8,275 nt of DNA from Aquiflexum sp041751335 (GTDB taxonomy: Bacteria > Bacteroidota > Bacteroidia > Cytophagales > Cyclobacteriaceae). The notes beneath the pieces were generated by a model. That model was not told the origin of the DNA, searched no databases, and was given only the letters and a program-made list of their open reading frames with translations. Shown here in pieces: positions 1-5,355 of the stretch. How positions within the stretch are numbered: the first letter of the stretch is position 1; every line of letters starts with the position of its first letter. The position numbers were made by a program, and so were the translations under genes. The stretch is from contig NZ_JBGSXS010000407.1 in NCBI RefSeq assembly GCF_041751335.1, positions 1 to 8,275 on the forward strand. Direction: 5' to 3'.

Positions 1-633
1 TTCAATTGGTTTCAAATTATCAAAAAATCCGGTTTCAGGAACCTTGACATCTATAATATATTTCAAACTTTTCTTGGGAGCATATTGAATTAGGCCGGCA
101 GCAGGGTAAACCAACATGGATGTTCCGATGACTGCAAAAATATCTGCATCCATGGCAGCCTCTATTGCAGGTTCCATCATGGGGACCATTTCTCCAAACC
201 ACACGATAAATGGTCTGAGTTGGCTTCCTTTTTCACACTTGTCTCCGAGTTTGATTTCCCAACCATCCATATCATAAACCAAAGATGGGTCGACCGTACT
301 TTGGGATTTGAACAATTCTCCATGGAGATGGATGATTTTGGAAGATCCGGCTTTTTCATGGAGATGGTCTACATTTTGGGTGACAATGGTGACATCAAAA
401 TGTTTTTCCAACCTTACCAGTTCCAGGTGTGCTTCATTAGGTTCAACGGTCAATGCCTGTTTCCTTCTTTGGTTATAAAAGTCTAGAACAAGTTCTCTGT
501 TTTTTCTCCAGCCTTCCGGAGAGGCTACCTCCATCACATTATGTCCTTCCCATAATCCCCCACTGTCTCTAAAAGTATTTATGCCACTTTCTGCTGAAAT
601 TCCGGCACCTGTTAACACTACTAGTTTTTTCAT
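1..633 (-). CDS. cobB: Sir2-family NAD-dependent protein deacylase (CobB/SIRT5 type), C-terminus cut by window edge
   Basis: A sirtuin that uses NAD+ to remove acyl groups from lysines in cytoplasmic proteins. The 211 visible residues start at MKKLVVLTGAGIS; about 20 more are expected beyond the edge. Seen: the NAD-binding GAGISAESGI and TFRD segment (9-23), TQNVDH (85-90), catalytic His in IHLHGE (H104), VWFGE (144-148) and GTSMLVYPAA (170-179). Y53 and R56 form the YxxR pair that in SIRT5 and E. coli CobB recognises succinyl or malonyl groups, so desuccinylation is a likely activity by family knowledge. The small domain (about 105-140) has a single cysteine (C133) and no paired CxxC motifs, so structural zinc is probably absent. 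The gene follows topA on the same strand but is separated from it by a terminator, so it probably has its own promoter. The family call is secure; the substrate preference is inferred. Confidence 0.95.
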   Translation of the reverse strand, partial: MKKLVVLTGAGISAESGINTFRDSGGLWEGHNVMEVASPEGWRKNRELVLDFYNQRRKQALTVEPNEAHLELVRLEKHFDVTIVTQNVDHLHEKAGSSKIIHLHGELFKSQSTVDPSLVYDMDGWEIKLGDKCEKGSQLRPFIVWFGEMVPMMEPAIEAAMDADIFAVIGTSMLVYPAAGLIQYAPKKSLKYIIDVKVPETGFFDNLKPIE

Positions 634-661
634 ATTTAATCTTGAATGTAATTCAAAAACC

Positions 662-678
662 AATATTTGTCAAATATT
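662..678. promoter_or_regulatory. 17-base palindrome upstream of cobB, possible operator
   Basis: AATATTTG, one T, then CAAATATT: a perfect inverted repeat with 8-base arms, its near edge 28 bases upstream of the cobB start codon. On the minus strand it supplies a TTTG, a -33-like element, with only a poor -7 match (TACATTCA) 20 bases further on. Position and symmetry fit a dimeric regulator site in the cobB promoter. The AT-rich context makes a chance match possible, and no regulator is identified. Confidence 0.35.
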
Positions 679-707
679 ATTTCTCAATTCCGAATTTAAT
701 GGGGCAT

Positions 708-738
708 AAAAAAAGCGGGCCATTTGAGACCCGCTTTT
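708..738 (-). terminator. Intrinsic terminator of topA
   Basis: The arms 711-719 (aaaagcggg) and 730-738 (cccgctttt) pair perfectly around a 10-base loop. Read on the minus strand, the stem begins just after the topA stop codon and ends in a run of seven T (714-708). It should stop topA transcription before cobB. Confidence 0.85.
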
Positions 739-743
739 GTGAT

Positions 744-3065
744 TTAAGCTTTTTTCTTCGTGAACTTCCCAGCCTTTTTTACTGGCTGGTTTTCAATGAT
801 TTCCACCGTTTCAGCGTAAGAAAGACTTTCAGCTTCTTTTCCTTTAGGAATCTTGAAATTGTTTTTCCCCATTTTGATATATGGGCCCCACCTTCCATTA
901 AGAATCTCGATTTCAGGATTTTCAGTAAAGGACTTGATGTGTTTCTTTTCATCGGCCTCCCTTTTGTCTTTGATTAGTTGGATGGCTTCTTCCTCTGTAA
1001 TACTCAAAGGATCCTGTTCTTTATTTAAAGAAACAAACTTGCTATCATGACGTAAATAAGGGCCAAATCTTCCAATCGCCGCAACAATCTTTTTCTCCTC
1101 AAAATTGCCTACATCTCGCGGAAGTTTGAACAGTTCCATCGCATCATCCAAAGTGATGTTTTCGATAAACTGCCCTTTCTTCATACTGGCAAACTGCTTC
1201 TCTTCATCATCCTGCTCACCGATCTGTACCAATGGACCAAATTTACCCAACCTGGCTATAACCTTCTTTCCGGTTTTGGGATCAGTACCAAGTTCTCTGG
1301 AGCTGTTGATATCTGCCCTTGCCACATTAGCAGTCATTTCTACCCTGGTATGAAATTTTCCGTAGAAATTCTCAATCATATCTTCCCAGTTTTGTCCTCC
1401 CTGCGCAATGTCATCAAATTCTTTTTCCACTTTGGCAGTAAAAGAAAAGTCTATCACATTGGGAAAATGCTCCACTAAAAAGTCATTCACAACCATGGCG
1501 ATATTGGTAGGGAAAAGCTTGTTCTTGTCTGCCCCGGCAATTTCCTTTTTGATCTGTTTGGAAAATTGTCCTTTGAGGACTTTCATTTCCACATAATCAC
1601 GCTCAGTACCATCTCTGGATTCTTTGATGACATATTCCCTTTTTTGAATCGTGGAGATAGTAGGTGCATAGGTAGAAGGACGACCAATACCCATTTCTTC
1701 CAATTTTTTCACAAGCGATGCTTCTGTGTACCTTGGAGCTGGCCTGCTGAATGTTTCTTTTCCCTTTAATTCTAATAAGTTTAATAACTCACCAATACTC
1801 AATGGAGGCAAAAGACCTATATTGCCGTTTTCTTCATCATCCGGTTCATCATCAGTATCTTCTAGATATACTTTCAAAAACCCCTCGAATTTGATCACTT
1901 CACCTGAAGCTATGAGTTTTTCGGGCGTGGTGGATACTTTGATGGTAGCCACCGTTTTTTCCAATTGTGCATCTGACATCTGTGAGGCAATCGCTCTCTT
2001 CCATATCAGTTCATAAAGTCTTTGTTCGTTCCTTTCACCTGAAGTATCATGCTTGGAAAAATCCGTAGGTCTAATGGCTTCGTGCGCTTCCTGTGCACCT
2101 TCTGATTTTGTAGTATATTTTCTGGAATGATGGAATTCATGACCATAAGCCGAATTGATTTCATTTTTTGCAGCAGACATGGCATCCTCTGAGAGGTTGA
2201 CGCTGTCAGTTCTCATGTAGGTGATTTTCCCTGCTTCATAAAGCTTTTGAGCCACAGACATGGTTTGAGCTACCGAAAAGCTAAGTTTTCTACTGGCCTC
2301 TTGCTGCAACGTGGAAGTGGTGAAAGGTGCAGCAGGAGATTTTTTTCCTGGCTTCTTTTCAAGGTTTTCGATCGTGAAATCCGCACCAATACATTTTTTG
2401 AGAAAATCTTCTGCCTCTTGCTGATTGTCAAACTTCTTGGGCAGTTCTGCCGACAAGGTTTTACCCTTGACATCAAAAAGTGCGGTTATCCTAAAAGAAG
2501 ATTTAGTATTGAATTTTTCAACTTCTCTTTCCCTTTCCACTATCAATCTCACAGCTACGGACTGCACCCTTCCTGCCGATAAGCCTGCTTTGATCTTTTT
2601 CCACAAAATTGGAGATAGCTCAAAACCTACCAACCTGTCCAAAATCCTTCGTGCCTGCTGTGCATTGACCAAATCAATATCGATTTTTCTTGGATTTTCA
2701 ATTGCTTTTAGGATGGCATTTTTTGTGATTTCTCTAAAAACAATCCTTTTGGTTTGATCATCTTTTAGGTTTAAAACCTCCTTTAAATGCCAAGATATTG
2801 CTTCTCCTTCACGGTCATCATCACTTGCCAAGTAGACCATTTCTGAATCCTTGACCAGAATTTTCAATTGTTTGATAACATCTTTTTTATCAGGCGTAAC
2901 TTCGTAGGTTGGCTTGAAGCGGTTTTTTATATCAATAGCATTATCACCTTTGGGCAAATCCCGCACATGTCCATAACTGGAGGCTACCTTAAAATCCTTA
3001 CCCAAGTATCCTTCAATTGTTTTCGCTTTGGCAGGCGACTCCACTATTACTAGATTTTTTGACAT
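744..3065 (-). CDS. topA: DNA topoisomerase I (type IA), omega protein
   Basis: Relaxes negatively supercoiled DNA by cutting one strand and passing the other, holding the cut end on a tyrosine. 773 residues from MSKNLVIVES. Seen: N-terminal Toprim domain (about 1-120) with catalytic E9 in VIVESPAKAKTI and the acidic triad D82-D84 in SDDDREGEAISWHL; then the type IA core with LVGFELSPILWKKI (145-158), AGRVQSVAVRLI (164-175), and ITYMRTDS (281-288) carrying the active Tyr283. A short acidic insertion lies at 403-412. The tail has three Toprim_C repeats marked GKFGP (607-611), GRFGPY (665-670) and GRWGPY (724-729), then a lysine-rich end; there are no zinc-finger cysteines, as is usual in Bacteroidota. 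An in-frame ATG lies 14 codons upstream (3107), but homology begins at MSKN, so that start was chosen. It is divergent from sixA. Confidence 0.97.
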   Translation of the reverse strand: MSKNLVIVESPAKAKTIEGYLGKDFKVASSYGHVRDLPKGDNAIDIKNRFKPTYEVTPDKKDVIKQLKILVKDSEMVYLASDDDREGEAISWHLKEVLNLKDDQTKRIVFREITKNAILKAIENPRKIDIDLVNAQQARRILDRLVGFELSPILWKKIKAGLSAGRVQSVAVRLIVEREREVEKFNTKSSFRITALFDVKGKTLSAELPKKFDNQQEAEDFLKKCIGADFTIENLEKKPGKKSPAAPFTTSTLQQEASRKLSFSVAQTMSVAQKLYEAGKITYMRTDSVNLSEDAMSAAKNEINSAYGHEFHHSRKYTTKSEGAQEAHEAIRPTDFSKHDTSGERNEQRLYELIWKRAIASQMSDAQLEKTVATIKVSTTPEKLIASGEVIKFEGFLKVYLEDTDDEPDDEENGNIGLLPPLSIGELLNLLELKGKETFSRPAPRYTEASLVKKLEEMGIGRPSTYAPTISTIQKREYVIKESRDGTERDYVEMKVLKGQFSKQIKKEIAGADKNKLFPTNIAMVVNDFLVEHFPNVIDFSFTAKVEKEFDDIAQGGQNWEDMIENFYGKFHTRVEMTANVARADINSSRELGTDPKTGKKVIARLGKFGPLVQIGEQDDEEKQFASMKKGQFIENITLDDAMELFKLPRDVGNFEEKKIVAAIGRFGPYLRHDSKFVSLNKEQDPLSITEEEAIQLIKDKREADEKKHIKSFTENPEIEILNGRWGPYIKMGKNNFKIPKGKEAESLSYAETVEIIENQPVKKAGKFTKKKA

Positions 3066-3116
3066 ATTCAGTTTATTTATGAGAATGGTTTGCTTTTTGC
3101 AACCCACATAAAATCC

Positions 3117-3148
3117 TAAAAATAGACTTCAATATATTCCTATCCAAA
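3117..3148 (-). promoter_or_regulatory. topA: Candidate topA promoter (Bacteroidota type)
   Basis: On the minus strand TTTG (3148-3145) is followed after 20 bases by TATTTTTA (3124-3117), seven of eight matches to TAnnTTTG. Transcription would begin near 3110, giving a leader of about 45 bases before the ATG at 3065. The motif match is real but the gap is AT-rich, so this is only a moderate call. Confidence 0.4.
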
Positions 3149-3220
3149 TAATACTTGAAATCATGTTTTTTTATTGTAAGTATAATTACGAAATTCACAT
3201 TTAAGAAAATGTTACTAAAT

Positions 3221-3706
3221 ATGGCTGAACCTAAAATTTTATATGTTATGAGACATGGTGAGGCAAGGCCTGGAATCGGTGTCAGAGGGGACTTTTTAAG
3301 AGAATTGACCAGTGAAGGAAGAAAGCAACTCAATGCGCTGGCAGATTACCTAAAATCTATAGATTTCTATACAGATTTGATTTTGGTAAGCCCTGCCAAA
3401 CGTACCCTACAATCTCTCGAGATCCTTACTTCAACTTTGTCAATAAAAAATAATCAAATAACCCATGATGAAATTTTTGATGCGGAACCTCAAAAATTAT
3501 TGGAGATCATCAATAGTATCAAACAACCTAGCAAGCATATATTGTTGTTAGGACACAATCCTGGAATCAGTTCGCTAGTTTCATATGTTTCAGGCCAAAA
3601 ATATGTCAGTATGAAGCCTGGAATGATGGCTGTTCTAGAGATTTTGGTGGATGATTGGAAATCATTAGGTGGCAATACCGGAATTTTAAAGGAGATCTTG
3701 CAATAG
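3221..3706 (+). CDS. sixA: SixA-type phosphohistidine phosphatase (histidine phosphatase superfamily)
   Basis: A small cytoplasmic phosphatase of the RHG family; E. coli SixA removes phosphate from histidine in phosphorelay or PTS proteins. 161 residues, the usual length for SixA. Seen: the RHG signature in YVMRHGEARPG (R11, H12, G13; H12 is the expected phospho-acceptor), SPAKRTLQS (57-65) with R61, an acidic D84/E85 region, and LLLGHNPGISSL (108-119) with the second catalytic His112. Start chosen at MAEPKILYVM because homology begins there; in-frame ATGs at 3155 and 3209 would add hydrophobic, non-conserved residues. No clear Shine-Dalgarno is present. The gene is divergent from topA and 186 bases before the next gene, so it is probably monocistronic. 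The protein partner is unknown; no histidine kinase or HPt gene lies nearby. Family call strong, substrate inferred. Confidence 0.92.
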   Translation: MAEPKILYVMRHGEARPGIGVRGDFLRELTSEGRKQLNALADYLKSIDFYTDLILVSPAKRTLQSLEILTSTLSIKNNQITHDEIFDAEPQKLLEIINSIKQPSKHILLLGHNPGISSLVSYVSGQKYVSMKPGMMAVLEILVDDWKSLGGNTGILKEILQ

Positions 3707-3781
3707 TTAATGAACTCGGTAAATTAATTGCGATTTGTTCCATAGTCACCATAAACACTGCGTGTTCAAAGAATACCGTTA

Positions 3782-3857
3782 AGGAATTTTTTAGTTTGGG
3801 TATGTAATGTTTTTTGTAGTTTTGTATTCAAGGAATTTTTCTAATTTGAGGAATTTT
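3782..3857 (+). repeat. Three direct copies of AGGAATTTT around the agmatinase promoter
   Basis: Exact copies lie at 3782-3790, 3831-3839 and 3849-3857. The first is just upstream of the -33 element; the other two are at and just after the predicted start site. The first two share an 11-base match (AAGGAATTTTT). The arrangement suggests binding sites for a regulator or leader elements; this is an inference from position only. Confidence 0.45.
3795..3824 (+). promoter_or_regulatory. Bacteroidota-type promoter for the agmatinase-family gene
   Basis: TTTG (3795-3798), an 18-base spacer, then TAGTTTTG (3817-3824), a perfect match to TAnnTTTG. Transcription should start near 3831, giving a leader of about 60 bases before the ATG at 3893. 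This is the best match to the known Bacteroidota primary-sigma pattern that I found in the window. Confidence 0.65.
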
Positions 3858-3892
3858 CTTGTTTTTTTAAACCTAAAATTTAAATCAATAAA

Positions 3893-4957
3893 ATGTTGAA
3901 GCATACACAAATTGAAAACTTTGATCCAAATGGGGTCACAATGAATGATGGTATTTTTGGATTGCCATTTGATGAAAATACCGCAGATATGATCATTATA
4001 CCTGTTCCTTGGGAAGTTACTGTGTCTTATTCTCCTGGTACTGTTCAAGGTCCTGAAGCTGTTTTAAATGCCTCTTATCAGGTAGATCTTTATCAGCATG
4101 ATATCCATGATGCCTGGAAAATGGGTATCCATTTGCTTCCCATTCCAGCCGAATTGGAAGACAAAAGCAATAGTTATAGAATATTGGCCAGAAATTATAT
4201 TTCTTGGCTCGAGTCAGGTGCTCAGCAGGATTCCTTGGAAAGATTTGCAGCGGTACCGGGTATTATTGATAAAGCCTGCTCTGAAATGAACGAATGGGTG
4301 TATAGCCAAGTAAAAAAATTCAGATCTATGGGTAAAATGGTTGCTTTGCTGGGTGGGGATCACAGTACATCACTTGGAATGATCAAAGCGCTTTCTGAAG
4401 AATTTGAAAGTTTTGGAATATTACAGATCGATGCTCATGCGGATCTAAGAAAATCCTACGAAAACTTTGAGTTTTCTCATGCCTCGATCAGTTATAATGC
4501 CCTAAAATTGCCTCAGGTAAGCAAGCTGGTACAGGTTGGGATAAGAGATTATTGTCAATCCGAAGCCATATTGGCGAAAGAAAACAATAGGATCCATACA
4601 TTTTATGATAAAGATATCAAAGAAGACCTCTATGAGGGTAAAGCATGGAAAGTGATCTGTGATGACATTGTAGACAAATTGCCCGAAGATGTATATATCA
4701 CAATTGATATAGATGGTTTTGACCCTAAACTTTGTCCAAATACAGGGACTCCTGTGGCTGGGGGGTTTGAAATGGAACAGATTTTATATTTGATGAAGCA
4801 GGTAGTGAAATCAGGGAAAAAAATCATTGGATTTGACTTGGTAGAGGTAGGACCGGGTCCTGAAGGAGATGAATGGGATGGCAATGTCGGTGCAAGGATA
4901 CTTTTCAGAATGGCGAATCTGTATGGCGCCTCACAAGGGAAATTGAACTTGAAATGA
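3893..4957 (+). CDS. Agmatinase-family protein (ureohydrolase, SpeB-like)
   Basis: A manganese-dependent ureohydrolase of the arginase/agmatinase fold, probably cleaving agmatine to putrescine and urea in polyamine synthesis; guanidino substrates other than agmatine cannot be excluded. 354 residues. Seen: PVPWEVTVSYSPGTVQGPEAVL (37-58), GGDHS (154-158, H157), DAHADLR (180-186; D180, H182, D184), SHAS (195-198) and DIDGFDP (272-278; D272, D274), so all six expected metal ligands are present. The end VEVGPGPEGDEWDGNVGARILF (317-338) is typical of the Bacteroidota agmatinase-family group and differs from E. coli SpeB. The protein is about 50 residues longer than E. coli SpeB, largely through the 85-148 segment before GGDHS. 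Start at ATG 3893; a second ATG at codon 17 is less likely. It has its own promoter and converges on the peptidase gene. Confidence 0.88.
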   Translation: MLKHTQIENFDPNGVTMNDGIFGLPFDENTADMIIIPVPWEVTVSYSPGTVQGPEAVLNASYQVDLYQHDIHDAWKMGIHLLPIPAELEDKSNSYRILARNYISWLESGAQQDSLERFAAVPGIIDKACSEMNEWVYSQVKKFRSMGKMVALLGGDHSTSLGMIKALSEEFESFGILQIDAHADLRKSYENFEFSHASISYNALKLPQVSKLVQVGIRDYCQSEAILAKENNRIHTFYDKDIKEDLYEGKAWKVICDDIVDKLPEDVYITIDIDGFDPKLCPNTGTPVAGGFEMEQILYLMKQVVKSGKKIIGFDLVEVGPGPEGDEWDGNVGARILFRMANLYGASQGKLNLK

Positions 4958-5012
4958 AATTGATTTTAATATCCGCTTTTATGGAAGTTGCGAAAGTTTT
5001 TCTATAAAAGGG

Positions 5013-5040
5013 ACGGAAGTCGGAAGGCCGAAGACCGAAG
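5013..5040 (+). repeat. Tandem heptamer tract A (four CGGAAG/CCGAAG units)
   Basis: Four back-to-back 7-base units: ACGGAAG, TCGGAAG, GCCGAAG, ACCGAAG. Each fits N-C-S-GAAG. The strict 7-base period outside any gene is unusual; it forms the inner part of the left arm of the larger inverted repeat. Confidence 0.8.
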
Positions 5041-5191
5041 TAAATTTAGAATTTGACAAAATATCGTTAAGGGGTTTGGATTTAATTGTATCATTAATGA
5101 TTAATCAAAAAATTTAATTTGTATGTACTCAATTATGCCAGAAGATTGGACATCCATTTTAATTCTCGTATGAGAACTGAAATGCCCTATA

Positions 5192-5219
5192 CATCGGTCT
5201 TCCGACTTCGGTCTTCCTT
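5192..5219 (-). repeat. Tandem heptamer tract B, inverted copy of tract A
   Basis: Read on the minus strand, four units: AAGGAAG, ACCGAAG, TCGGAAG, ACCGATG. They repeat the tract A pattern with two degenerate end units, in opposite orientation. Tract B is itself framed by CCCTATA (5185-5191) and TATAGGG (5236-5242), and inside these by ATCGG (5193-5197) and CCGAT (5221-5225), so it could fold as a local nested hairpin. Confidence 0.75.
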
Positions 5220-5290
5220 CCCGATAGAAGAAGAATATAGGGTTACTGGCAAAAAAGCGTATATCAATAAAATTGAATTAAGGATTTATC

Positions 5291-5336
5291 AATAAAAAAG
5301 CCATTGCAAAATTAATTCTGCAATGGCTTTTTTATT
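5291..5336. terminator. Strong bidirectional intrinsic terminator
   Basis: A perfect 18-base stem: aataaaaaagccattgca (5291-5308) pairs with 5319-5336 around a 10-base loop. The GC core is flanked by A on one side and T on the other, so either strand yields a hairpin with a U run. It lies 20 bases past the stop of the minus-strand peptidase gene and 334 bases past the plus-strand agmatinase gene. It therefore ends the former closely and can stop readthrough from the latter. Confidence 0.9.
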
Positions 5337-5355
5337 CGGCTAGTAGAAGCAGATT

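Larger units (their letters stand above)
4974..5259. repeat. Long imperfect inverted repeat (possible MITE-like or palindromic intergenic element)
   Basis: The left arm (4974-5040) resembles the reverse complement of the right arm (5192-5259). Matching landmarks occur in the same order: CGCTTTT (4974-4980) with AAAAGCG (5253-5259); TTCTAT (5000-5005) with ATAGAA (5224-5229); GGGACGGAAG (5010-5019) with the complement of 5213-5222, 9 of 10; then four heptamers on each side, 22 of 28 matching. Spacing between landmarks differs by a few bases. About 150 bases separate the arms. No transposase or target-site duplication was found. Confidence 0.5.
4958..5355. other. 398-base gap without a gene between convergent genes
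   Basis: No open reading frame with coding character was seen on either strand; short frames hit stops within a few codons. The stretch holds a long imperfect inverted repeat with heptamer tracts (about 4974-5259) and a terminator (5291-5336). The middle (5041-5184) is very AT-rich and shows nothing else beyond a small TTCTC/GAGAA hairpin (5163-5176) and a 12-base palindrome (5090-5101) that could be chance. Confidence 0.7.

Noticed and set aside
2247..2582. Plus-strand frame of 111 residues opposite topA, and similar frames at 642-977 and 2425-2757.
   Set aside because: They lie antisense to the strongly conserved topA reading frame and resemble no family; they are shadows.
3066..3107. Extended topA start adding 14 residues (MGCKKQTILINKLN).
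   Set aside because: Family homology begins exactly at MSKNLVIVESPAKAKTI, and the extra residues overlap the likely leader; a start at 3065 fits both homology and the predicted promoter.
3155..3220. Extended sixA start adding 22 hydrophobic and basic residues that could look like a signal peptide.
   Set aside because: SixA proteins are cytoplasmic, about 161 residues, and begin a few residues before the RHG motif; the extension matches AT-rich intergenic sequence read by chance.
3754..3766. Small hairpin AACAC-TGC-GTGTT as a terminator for sixA.
   Set aside because: Only five pairs and no following T tract, so it does not qualify as an intrinsic terminator; no convincing sixA terminator was seen.
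5090..5101. Perfect 12-base palindrome ATCATTAATGAT in the gap.
   Set aside because: In AT-rich DNA a 12-base palindrome is expected about this often by chance, and it is not placed at a promoter.
4958..5355. CRISPR array or tRNA in the repeat-rich gap.
   Set aside because: The repeats are 7 bases long, in tandem without spacers, and inverted between tracts; no cloverleaf was found.
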